Origin: Tenacibaculum caenipelagi
Lineage (GTDB): Bacteria > Bacteroidota > Bacteroidia > Flavobacteriales > Flavobacteriaceae
Assembly: GCF_004363005.1 (NCBI RefSeq)
Contig: NZ_SNYH01000005.1
Location: 124,001-188,000 of the forward strand
DNA: 64,000 bases
Direction of reading: 5' to 3'
Shown here: in pieces, positions 9,620 to 16,578 of the stretch
How the letters are laid out: each line of letters begins with the position of its first letter
Numbering within the stretch: the first letter of the stretch is position 1
Notes under the pieces: model-generated
What the model saw: the letters and a program-made list of their open reading frames with translations, nothing else
What the model was told of the DNA's origin: nothing
The model's database searches: none
Translations under genes and position numbers: made by a program

Positions 9620-10222
9620 ATGAATCAACCTAATGAACATAAAGCCTTTTTAACAAGCGTTTTTAATCGTTATGCTACGGTAAGCGACGACTCCATTTCT
9701 TCTTTGTTTTCAGCTGCAAAAATTCATGATTTAAAAAAGGGAACCACCCTATTACCTTTCGGTAAAATATCAAAACACGTTCATGTTCTTTACAAAGGAG
9801 CTGTAGTTTCGTGTTTTTTACATAAAAACGGTACGGTATATCATAAAAACATCTTTTTATCAGGTAGTTTTATAGGTTCTGTAGTATCGTCACTTACTAA
9901 TACACCTTCTCAGTTTTCTTTAGAAGTTATAGAAGACTCAACAGTTATTAGCTTTCCGTATGATGTATACAGACAACTTATTAAGGATAACCAAGATTTA
10001 CAAAACTTTTACATCGCTTATCTTGAAAAGAACTGGGTAATTGATAAAGAAAAACGAGAAATTGATATTGTTTTAAAAGAAGCTAAAGAACGGTATCTCG
10101 ATTTTGTAAACGCTAACCCAAACATAGAAAATAGAATACCATTACACTATATTGCCTCTCACTTAGGCATCACTCCCACTCAATTAAGCCGAATTCGTAA
10201 GAGCATTAAAAAAACTGTATAG
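9620..10222 (+). CDS. Crp/Fnr-family transcriptional regulator
   Basis: A 200-residue regulator with an N-terminal cyclic-nucleotide-binding-type beta barrel (about residues 20-140, including KGAVVSCFLHKNGTVYHKNIFLSGSF as separate strands) and a C-terminal winged helix with SHLGITPTQLSRIRKS as the recognition region. It follows xdhC by 7 bases, so it is probably cotranscribed and may control the xdh operon. The effector is unknown: the phosphate-binding RxS motif of true cAMP binders is not seen. A second paralogue lies at 11528. Confidence 0.85.
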   Translation: MNQPNEHKAFLTSVFNRYATVSDDSISSLFSAAKIHDLKKGTTLLPFGKISKHVHVLYKGAVVSCFLHKNGTVYHKNIFLSGSFIGSVVSSLTNTPSQFSLEVIEDSTVISFPYDVYRQLIKDNQDLQNFYIAYLEKNWVIDKEKREIDIVLKEAKERYLDFVNANPNIENRIPLHYIASHLGITPTQLSRIRKSIKKTV

Positions 10223-10273
10223 CAATCAACATATGTAAAGTAAAAGATCTTATTTCCTTTTCATCTTTGCAGT

Positions 10274-10723
10274 ATGAAAATATTCTTTTTATACTTTTTG
10301 GCCTTTATTGGAGGCGTTTCACTAGCTGTTCAAGCAGGATTCAACACACAATTAGGTGCTATTGTAAAGCAACCTGTTATTGCTGTTATAGCTACCTCTA
10401 TAGCTAGTGCTGTTTTTGGATGCTTATTCATCTTGCTATTCAAAGAAGAAAGTATTCAATTAACTACAGCACAACAAGTACCTTGGTATTTATGGTTTAT
10501 TGGCGGACTTTTTAGCATGATTGGTATTTCTCTTTATTTTTACACCATACCAAAGCTAGGGATTTCAAAAATGATTGCTTTTGGCTTATGTGGTCAATTG
10601 ATTTTTTCGTTATTCGCAGGAAAATTTGGTTGGTTAAACCTGCCTGTTGAGCCTATAACTACCCAAAAATGTATTGGAATTGTTTTCATGGCAATTAGTA
10701 TTCTTTTAATCAACTCAAAATGA
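10274..10723 (+). CDS. YdcZ/DUF606-type small DMT-family transporter
   Basis: A 149-residue protein with five hydrophobic spans and the family opening GGVSLAVQAGFNTQLG, then QVPWYLWFIGGLF and FGLCGQLIFSLFAGKFGWL. DUF606/YdcZ proteins are half-size members of the drug/metabolite transporter superfamily; their substrates are mostly unknown. The stop overlaps the start of the GNAT gene (ATGA at 10720), so the two are cotranslated. Confidence 0.8.
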   Translation: MKIFFLYFLAFIGGVSLAVQAGFNTQLGAIVKQPVIAVIATSIASAVFGCLFILLFKEESIQLTTAQQVPWYLWFIGGLFSMIGISLYFYTIPKLGISKMIAFGLCGQLIFSLFAGKFGWLNLPVEPITTQKCIGIVFMAISILLINSK

Positions 10724-11451
10724 AAAAAATAATATCAAATATTAATAATTTAGCTTCTTTGTGGAAAACTGCTGCGACTCCATATCAAGGCTATCATAAA
10801 GAAACATCTTTTGAAAGCGCTTATATTGAAAATGCTCAATGGCCTAATAGAATCTGGACCAACCTCTCTCCTTCTGAAAACCAACTAAAAGAAGTACAGC
10901 AACAAATGTTAGAAGAAGGTAACCATTTTACATTTTCTTTATTTACACTACCCAATCAAGAAAACAGTATTAAACTTGACGCTAAAATTCAGTTAAAGTC
11001 AACACAATACGGAATGAGTTTAGAGCTAAACGAAAAGTTCGAAACTCAAAGACAGATCAATTTTAAAAGAGTAGAAAACACAGAAGAAGCTGACATTTGG
11101 AGCAACGCTTTTTTTAAAGCCTTTAATTACGAAATAAGCACAGCAACCATTTTAAAAACCAAAGAAACCGTGCCCTACTATCTTGTTTATTTTGAACAAG
11201 AACTTATAGGCACCGTAATTTTATACACTACTAATACTATTGCTGGCTTGCATAGTTTAGGTATTATTCCTGAAAAAAGGAAACAAGGTTTTGCTACCGA
11301 AATTATGCGCCATACATTGAATAAAGCTATTGACCAGAATTTATCGTTAGCTACACTACAAGCCTCAGAAATGGCTAAAGAAATGTATTTAAAACTAGGG
11401 TTTTCTTTAGACTTTTTAATGAAAAATTATAGTGTTATCAATCCTTCTTAA
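10720..11451 (+). CDS. GNAT-family N-acetyltransferase
   Basis: A 243-residue protein whose C-terminal half carries the GNAT fold: strand-rich PYYLVYFEQELIGTVILY, then the acetyl-CoA loop LGIIPEKRKQGFATEIM (about residues 187-203), and YLKLGFSLDFLMKNY at the end. The N-terminal 120 residues are a family-specific extension that I do not recognise. It overlaps the YdcZ-type gene by 4 bases. The acetyl acceptor is unknown. Confidence 0.82.
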   Translation: MKKIISNINNLASLWKTAATPYQGYHKETSFESAYIENAQWPNRIWTNLSPSENQLKEVQQQMLEEGNHFTFSLFTLPNQENSIKLDAKIQLKSTQYGMSLELNEKFETQRQINFKRVENTEEADIWSNAFFKAFNYEISTATILKTKETVPYYLVYFEQELIGTVILYTTNTIAGLHSLGIIPEKRKQGFATEIMRHTLNKAIDQNLSLATLQASEMAKEMYLKLGFSLDFLMKNYSVINPS

Positions 11452-11527
11452 AAACACAGCATATTAACATGCATAACTTTTGAACTTAGTAAAAAAATAG
11501 TAGGTTTGAAGCTACTAATGAGAGAGG

Positions 11528-12109
11528 ATGAATTATAAAGAAGTCTTTAAAACGATTGAGGAAACTTACACTCCACTATCTACTGAGTGTCAACAAGAAT
11601 TAATTGCTAGTTCAAAAGTTTGTGTATATAAAAAAGGAGACATTGTTGTACGAGAAGGTCAATTCTCTAAAAAAGTCTTTTTTATTGTACAAGGATGTTC
11701 AAGAGCATATTACTTAAAAGATGGTAAAGACATTTCTGATTGGTTTACTTTCGAAAATCAGTTTATGGCTTCCATAGTTAGCTTTTTTAGTAACGAACCA
11801 AGTCCACACTATGTTGAATTTATTGAAGATTCAACCGTTTTGGAATTTTCTAAAGATACTGTTGATAAGCTTTCTCAAAAGCATCACGACTTTGAACGCT
11901 TAATTAGTAAAATAGTCACTGAGACCATGTTGGGGCTTTGCGAGCGATTATACACCATTCAATTCAACAAAGCAGAAGAAAGGTATAAACACCTGCTAAG
12001 TATTTATCCTTTTATAACCAACAGAATTCCCCTTACACATATTGCTTCTTATTTAGGAATAACTCTTGAAACGTTGAGCAGGATAAGAAACCCCAAAAAA
12101 CGAATTTGA
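11528..12109 (+). CDS. Crp/Fnr-family transcriptional regulator (second copy)
   Basis: A 193-residue protein with an N-terminal cyclic-nucleotide-binding-like domain (KGDIVVREGQFSKKVFFIV, DWFTFENQFMAS) and a C-terminal HTH (THIASYLGITLETLSRIRNP). The frequent flavobacterial form of this family controls neighbouring reductase or transporter genes. A purine-rich GAGAGAGG just before the ATG could act as a ribosome binding site, unusual in this phylum. It heads a short run with the membrane protein and the flavodoxin-fold reductase. Confidence 0.85.
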   Translation: MNYKEVFKTIEETYTPLSTECQQELIASSKVCVYKKGDIVVREGQFSKKVFFIVQGCSRAYYLKDGKDISDWFTFENQFMASIVSFFSNEPSPHYVEFIEDSTVLEFSKDTVDKLSQKHHDFERLISKIVTETMLGLCERLYTIQFNKAEERYKHLLSIYPFITNRIPLTHIASYLGITLETLSRIRNPKKRI

Positions 12110-12167
12110 TTTATATCAAATGATAAGCCTTCCATTTACAGCAATTTTGCTAACAAATACAATAACA

Positions 12168-12509
12168 ATGGAAGACAACAACAAACAACAACTAAAGTCA
12201 ATTTGGGGAAAATGGTGGGAACCTATTAGAAAGTGGTTTTATCCTGCTTGGTTAATCTATGAAACCTCAATTCGATTTTATGAATATGCCTTATCGGTTC
12301 ATATTTACTTTAAGAATCCGCAAAACAATATCACTTCTTATATAGGAGAAGCTAGCACCCAAATTTTAGGCATTTTTTGTAGCCTCAGCACTTTTGTAAT
12401 TTGTACTGCCTTTTTAACAATACCTACCTGTTTTATACTGTATAAGTTTTTTAAAACAAAAAACTTAACAGGTTCTCAATTTGAAGCAACAATTAAACCT
12501 ATTTTTTAA
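12168..12509 (+). CDS. Small uncharacterised membrane protein
   Basis: About 113 residues with an amphipathic, Trp-rich N-terminus (SIWGKWWEPIRKWFYPAWLIYE) and one strong hydrophobic segment in ILGIFCSLSTFVICTAFLTIPTCFILYKF near the C-terminus, plus a weaker one before it. I chose ATG 12168; an in-frame ATG at 12120 would add 16 residues, and a weak TTTTGC promoter-like box lies between them. It sits between a Crp/Fnr regulator and a reductase with a 5-base gap to the latter. No family recognised. Confidence 0.55.
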   Translation: MEDNNKQQLKSIWGKWWEPIRKWFYPAWLIYETSIRFYEYALSVHIYFKNPQNNITSYIGEASTQILGIFCSLSTFVICTAFLTIPTCFILYKFFKTKNLTGSQFEATIKPIF

Positions 12510-12514
12510 GATAA

Positions 12515-13093
12515 ATGAAGAAAATACTCATTATAAACGGACATCCAGATAAGGAAAGTTTTAATTATGCTCTTTCTGAAGCTTATAAAATAGGCGCTAA
12601 GAAATCGACTGCTGAAATACAAGAAATAAACATCCGAGAATTGAATTTTAACCCCAACCTTCAATTTGGCTACCGAAAGCGAACAGAACTTGAACCTGAC
12701 TTATTAGAAGCGCAAGAAAAACTAAAATGGGCAGACCACTTAGTATTGGTATATCCTATTTGGTGGGGCTCTGTACCTGCAATTATGAAAGGTTTTTTAG
12801 ATCGAGTTTTACTCCCTGGTTTTGCTTTTAAAAAAAGAGAAAAGTCTTTATGGTGGGATAAATGTTTTACAGGAAAAACAGCCAGAATAATTTGCACCTT
12901 AGACCAACCTGCTTGGTACTATAAGTGGATATATAGAAGCCCAAGCCATAATGCAATGAAAAAACTAACATTAAACTACATAGGAGTAAAAAAAGTGCGA
13001 ATTACTACTATTGGTCCTATAAGACTCTCAAAAGAAAAGTTTAGAACTAAATGGTTGAAAAAAGTAGCAACTCTTGGAACAATAAACAAATAA
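12515..13093 (+). CDS. NAD(P)H-dependent flavodoxin-fold oxidoreductase
   Basis: A 192-residue quinone-reductase-type flavoprotein (NQO1/MdaB/KefF group). The N-terminus IINGHPDKESFNYALSEAY is the FMN/FAD phosphate-binding loop, and LVLVYPIWWGSVPAIMKGFLDRVL is the family signature around residues 77-100. It likely reduces quinones or similar electrophiles with two electrons. It lies 5 bases after the small membrane protein and downstream of a Crp/Fnr regulator. Confidence 0.85.
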   Translation: MKKILIINGHPDKESFNYALSEAYKIGAKKSTAEIQEINIRELNFNPNLQFGYRKRTELEPDLLEAQEKLKWADHLVLVYPIWWGSVPAIMKGFLDRVLLPGFAFKKREKSLWWDKCFTGKTARIICTLDQPAWYYKWIYRSPSHNAMKKLTLNYIGVKKVRITTIGPIRLSKEKFRTKWLKKVATLGTINK

Positions 13094-13127
13094 TAATACC
13101 TCTATTATGTATTCAATATGCTAACTA

Positions 13128-13232
13128 ACATTTTTCTACACAATACGATATGTAATCTTTTTATTGTTTGGTCTCACTCCCCTTAGGCTTCGTGTGTTGA
13201 CCCGATAAAAAAGTTACACTTTTTTATCTTAC
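13128..13232 (+). repeat. Copy 1 of an undescribed intergenic element (no gene in 13094-13437)
   Basis: This copy starts with ACATTTTTCTACA (13128-13140), the same 13 bases as at 16235, and ends with CCCGATAA followed by a hairpin: GATAAAAAAG (13204-13213) and CTTTTTTATC (13219-13228) around TTACA. The second copy ends with the same CCCGATAA and a TTACAC loop. The middle part holds one degenerate 23-bp unit (ACTCCCCTTAGG...GTGTTG) like those at 16275. The 3' hairpin with flanking T run could also end transcription of the reductase gene. The rest of the 344-base gap has only the short repeat at 13264 and no ORF I can support. Confidence 0.6.
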
Positions 13233-13263
13233 TTTTTTTATATTTGAGAGTGTTAATAAAATT

Positions 13264-13293
13264 GCTAAAAGTTCCACTTATACTATCGTAAAA
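13264..13293 (+). repeat. Dispersed motif M1, copy a
   Basis: This 30-base block around TTCCACTTA matches the block at 34014-34043 at 24 of 30 positions, with similar AT-rich bases after it, and both sit upstream of accessory genes (the PIN nuclease here, hamA there). Function unknown. Confidence 0.5.
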
Positions 13294-13437
13294 GGAATAT
13301 ATAAGTAATTTTATTGCGTATATAAACTAGTTACCTGTAATCCCTCTCATCAGTAATAATATTAATTCCTAAGCTAATGAATGGTGTATTGAAGTCTGTA
13401 AAAAATAGAATCAAACTTAGTCAATATTAGAAAAATT

Positions 13438-14391
13438 ATGATTTTAGAAAATAGCATTATCGTATTTGACACTAATTCATATAGGAATTTTGTAAAAGAT
13501 AAAACTACACAAGAGGTCATAGAATCCACATTAAAATTAAAAAAAATAGAAAAAGAACTAAACATTGAATCAAACGCTCCTATTATAGTAATTTTCGAAA
13601 TGTTAGCTAATTTAGATAACGAAACAACTAATGATAACTTTACAGAGTGTTTAAAAGGTCTTATTTCTGCATCTTATCATTGCTTTAATCGAAATAATTA
13701 TAGTGTAATTCCTTATTCTGTTCCATTGTTTTGTCATTTTTTACACCAAAAAGTACCTCAAAATATTGAAAACAATATACGAGGGATGTTAGGTGTTTTA
13801 GATTTCATAAAAAAAGACACTGAAAAAGCAATTGAAACACATAAAGAAGATTTCAAAAATTACAAGGAATATATATCTGAAATCGAAAGTAATTATTCAA
13901 AATTACTAAAATCATTCTTAGAACAAATTAATGATTATATAGAAAAGAAATTCCCTAAACTTCAAAATAAACAAAAACGAATTAAAAAATTAGAATATTT
14001 AGATAGTGAAATTTTTCAAAATGATTTTTCATATGGAGTTATAGAATTGATGAACTCTAAATTAGGGAAAACAGTTAAAAAAGAAGAATTAGACAGAATG
14101 GTTATTGAGTTTAATTTAACATTTCCTTTTTCAAATAAATTCTATAAGTATGTATTAAATGAATTAATAAGTAAGAACATTAACCTTGACTCGAAAACTT
14201 CACTGAAGAAAAGATTAAATTGGATATGGGATTACAACATTGGGATAGTTATAACTAATTCAACTATTAGAGATAAAAAGACCTTTGTGGTAACTCAAGA
14301 TAAAGACTTATCAGAGGTAATTAAAAATATAGAAGATTCAAGAGTTATGACTTTATACGAATATTACTCTACTATTGGATATAACGAATAA
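13438..14391 (+). CDS. PIN-like nuclease-domain protein
   Basis: A 317-residue protein with the acidic-residue layout of a large PIN-like ribonuclease. VFDTN gives Asp11, IFEMLAN gives Glu54, WDYNIGIVI gives Asp265, and TQDKDL gives Asp288 and Asp290. Between them is a long, lysine- and glutamate-rich helical insert (about residues 115-200) that standard VapC toxins lack. No antitoxin-like gene precedes it, so a simple VapBC pair is unlikely. It is very AT-rich and lies in the block bracketed by the two intergenic elements, which suggests acquired cargo. A defence or tRNA/mRNA-cutting role is inference. Confidence 0.7.
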   Translation: MILENSIIVFDTNSYRNFVKDKTTQEVIESTLKLKKIEKELNIESNAPIIVIFEMLANLDNETTNDNFTECLKGLISASYHCFNRNNYSVIPYSVPLFCHFLHQKVPQNIENNIRGMLGVLDFIKKDTEKAIETHKEDFKNYKEYISEIESNYSKLLKSFLEQINDYIEKKFPKLQNKQKRIKKLEYLDSEIFQNDFSYGVIELMNSKLGKTVKKEELDRMVIEFNLTFPFSNKFYKYVLNELISKNINLDSKTSLKKRLNWIWDYNIGIVITNSTIRDKKTFVVTQDKDLSEVIKNIEDSRVMTLYEYYSTIGYNE

Positions 14392-14432
14392 TCAAGCAAG
14401 TACTTAAATTTAAGTATAAAAACAACTACAGG

Positions 14433-14474
14433 TAACAATATATAATCGCAATTGCGACAGACTCAATCACGTCC
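14433..14474 (+). repeat. Dispersed motif M2, copy A
   Basis: TAACAATATATAA followed by ATTGCG, AGACTC and CACGTCC. The same order of blocks occurs at 38346, and the first part occurs at 37150. It lies 42 bases after the PIN-like gene. It includes the palindrome TCGCAATTGCGA. Confidence 0.5.
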
Positions 14475-14536
14475 AACTCCACTCAATCAACTCAATAAAA
14501 AGATATTAACTACATTACATTTATCAATCAAAACAA

Positions 14537-14947
14537 GTGAAAATAGACACCGATACACTACCTAAATGCTCATTAGAAGAGAAGAAATTTTCTTGGGGAG
14601 AGCCATATTTAGTTGTAACCCCAATATTTGACATGGTAATACCACAAGAATTTTCTGATATTGAATTTTCTGTTGAAATATTTATAAAAAATAACTTCAG
14701 GAATCAACTATTAGAATTTTACAATGTTTTGATTAATTATGAAGAAAACAATCGGATTGAAAATTTCGAAGACACCATACCAGAACAGCTTCGTAAAGAA
14801 GTGTTAGCAAAAATCAAAAGCTTTCTTGACTCAGAAAAGAAATTAACCCCTTGGGAGAAATACGATGAATATGGAAAAGAACTAGATTTTTTGTATAAGT
14901 TTGAAGAAGAGTTTAACCGAAAAATATTATTTATCAACCCGAAATAG
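14537..14947 (+). CDS. Hypothetical protein, GTG start
   Basis: A 136-residue acidic protein. The only reasonable start is GTG at 14537: no in-frame ATG lies upstream, and the next one is at about residue 34 (FDMVIPQ). The C-terminal two thirds are helical and charged (EEFNRKILFINPK at the end). I recognise no family. The length and acidity are like many immunity proteins or small antitoxins, but nothing in the sequence proves this. It lies 145 bases after the PIN-like gene, separated by motif M2, so it is probably transcribed separately. Confidence 0.5.
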   Translation: MKIDTDTLPKCSLEEKKFSWGEPYLVVTPIFDMVIPQEFSDIEFSVEIFIKNNFRNQLLEFYNVLINYEENNRIENFEDTIPEQLRKEVLAKIKSFLDSEKKLTPWEKYDEYGKELDFLYKFEEEFNRKILFINPK

Positions 14948-15045
14948 AGCCACTTACTGTAATTATTATAAGTAATTCACTAACTCTCGCCTACTTTTTA
15001 TCCTTTTGAACAATAATATACTATGCTAAAAAAACTCTTCTCTAA

Positions 15046-15597
15046 ATGGAAACACCTCAAATGACACAAGAACTATATCAAAAAGCAATAAAGTTTGCTG
15101 GAGAAAAACATAAAGATCAAAAAGTTCCTGGAACAAACTCTAACTATTTGCTACACATCTCTAACGTTGCTATGGAAATAATCATAGCATATAATGCAAA
15201 TAACAATTTCGATTTGAATTACGCTGTTCAATTAGCGCTACTCCACGATACATTAGAAGATACTGATACCGACTTTTCGGATTTATTGAACATGTTTGGT
15301 GAAAAAGTTGCTAATGGAGTTCAAGCATTAACTAAAAATAAAAACATAAGCTCTAAAAAAGAGAAAATGATAGACAGCTTGAACCGAATAAATAAACTTG
15401 AAAAAGAAGTTGGAATGGTAAAATTAGCAGATAGAATTACAAACCTTCAAGAACCACCAAAACATTGGAAAAAAGATAAAATTCAAAACTATTTATCTGA
15501 AGCTATCGTAATTAATCAAACACTAAATAACAAGAATGAATATTTAAATAAAAGGTTAGAAAATAAAATTGCTGAATACAAAAAGTATATTGAATAA
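15046..15597 (+). CDS. HD-domain hydrolase of the SpoT/MESH1-like type
   Basis: A 183-residue single HD domain. Metal ligands are seen as His37 (YLLHISNV), His67-Asp68 with Glu71-Asp72 (LLHDTLEDT), and Asp129 (VKLADRITNL), the pattern of Mn-dependent (p)ppGpp hydrolases such as MESH1 and the SpoT hydrolase half. There is no synthetase, TGS or ACT domain, so it would be a stand-alone alarmone or nucleotide phosphohydrolase. An ATG at 15061 is an alternative start. Within the accessory block it could work on a signal nucleotide, but no synthetase gene is nearby. Confidence 0.82.
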   Translation: METPQMTQELYQKAIKFAGEKHKDQKVPGTNSNYLLHISNVAMEIIIAYNANNNFDLNYAVQLALLHDTLEDTDTDFSDLLNMFGEKVANGVQALTKNKNISSKKEKMIDSLNRINKLEKEVGMVKLADRITNLQEPPKHWKKDKIQNYLSEAIVINQTLNNKNEYLNKRLENKIAEYKKYIE

Positions 15598-15683
15598 AAA
15601 CTGCTATAAGTACTTACTTGCTCTCACTACTTCTAAAAATTCTCATAATAAAATGATATAATAATCTGGCGCAACCATAACAA

Positions 15684-15691
15684 TACTTTTG
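15684..15691 (+). promoter_or_regulatory. -7 box before the lipoprotein gene
   Basis: TACTTTTG fits TAnnTTTG and lies 33 bases upstream of the ATG at 15725. No -33 TTTG is visible at the usual distance. Confidence 0.35.
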
Positions 15692-15724
15692 CATCTACAT
15701 AGTAAATCATTCAAATATTGAGCT

Positions 15725-16171
15725 ATGAAAATTAGAATATCAACTTTACTATTGCTTTTAAGCGCAACGCTTTTTATAAACTGTAATAGCGACAATGAAA
15801 TACCACAAGCTGAAACTATAAACGGAACTTGGAGCTTAAAAAATGTTAATGGAGGCTTTACTGGTGTTGATGTAACCTATGAAAATGAAACCGTTACTTG
15901 GCAGTTTAATGCCAAAACAGAAACCCTTACCGTTAAAAGCACACTAATAAATAACGGTCCGCAAAGCACCTACTTACCTTTACAAAGCGGAACCTACAAC
16001 TATTATCTTTCGGAAGCTAATGGAAACACTTTTGTTCATATTAAAGACTTTGGAATTCATACAAATGACGAGTACGGAAGCTATAGTATACAAGATGGAG
16101 TTTTAATTATTAACCAAGGTGAAAGCTATGAAGGCAGTGCCGTAGATACTTTTGTACTAACTTTTAATTAA
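15725..16171 (+). CDS. Small lipoprotein, lipocalin-like
   Basis: A 148-residue lipoprotein: a signal peptide ends in the lipobox LFINC with Cys20 as lipidation site. The mature part begins with a short acidic linker and then NGTWSLKNVNGGFTG, a start often seen in lipocalin-like Bacteroidota lipoproteins, followed by alternating beta strands up to VDTFVLTFN. A specific ligand or function cannot be given. It is the last gene of the accessory block, 64 bases before the second intergenic element. Confidence 0.65.
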   Translation: MKIRISTLLLLLSATLFINCNSDNEIPQAETINGTWSLKNVNGGFTGVDVTYENETVTWQFNAKTETLTVKSTLINNGPQSTYLPLQSGTYNYYLSEANGNTFVHIKDFGIHTNDEYGSYSIQDGVLIINQGESYEGSAVDTFVLTFN

Positions 16172-16234
16172 AAGCAGTAACCATATTTTAAAAACCATTA
16201 AAACAAGCTCTTTAAAAACTACAACACTTCACAA

Positions 16235-16421
16235 ACATTTTTCTACAGGGTAGCCCCATTCCCCTATAAAAACAGCTCCCATTACTGTGGGAGAGTCATT
16301 CCCCTTAGACAGGGAGTCTCGCTCCCATTATTATGGGAGTGTCGCTCTCCTTATGCAAAGAGTATCATTTTCCTTACCGCTGAGGTGTCGTCCCGATAAT
16401 AATTACACATTATTTTTTTAC
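16235..16421 (+). repeat. Copy 2 of the intergenic element, expanded (no gene in 16172-16578)
   Basis: The left end ACATTTTTCTACA (16235-16247) and the right end CCCGATAA plus a TTACAC-loop hairpin and T run (16392-16421) match copy 1 at 13128-13232 in the same orientation. Between them lies a tandem array (16275-16389). Together the two copies bracket exactly the genes from the PIN nuclease to the lipoprotein. An ORF across the array (16287-16469) has no protein-like composition. The rest of this 407-base gap up to the permease shows nothing I can name. Confidence 0.6.
16275..16389 (+). repeat. Five tandem 23-bp hairpin units
   Basis: Units begin at 16275, 16298, 16321, 16344 and 16367, each exactly 23 bases and ending in GTC or a near match (AGTC, TCTC, TGTC, TATC, TGTC). 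Each unit carries a short inverted repeat: CTCCC/GGGAG, TCCC/GGGA, CTCCC/GGGAG, CTCT/AGAG and CCT/AGG. The arms change together between units, so pairing appears to be kept while sequence drifts. A half unit may precede the first. There are no unique spacers, so this is not CRISPR. Confidence 0.75.
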
Positions 16422-16578
16422 GCTATAAAACAACAAACAAAACTATCCTTTCACACAAAAACACTGTAAAAGAACACATTACTAATACCTTTTAGCCAAA
16501 CCACTCATAAAAAGTGTATTTTTTTTCATATCTTCTCATGGTGTAACCACTTAATAATAAGCCTTAAACGTAAAAGCC

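Noticed and set aside
16275-16389. Possible CRISPR array
   Set aside because: Units are contiguous 23-mers with no spacers between them, and no cas gene is nearby.
16287-16469. 60-codon frame across the 23-bp array
   Set aside because: It arises from the tandem repeat; composition is not protein-like and no start context is present.
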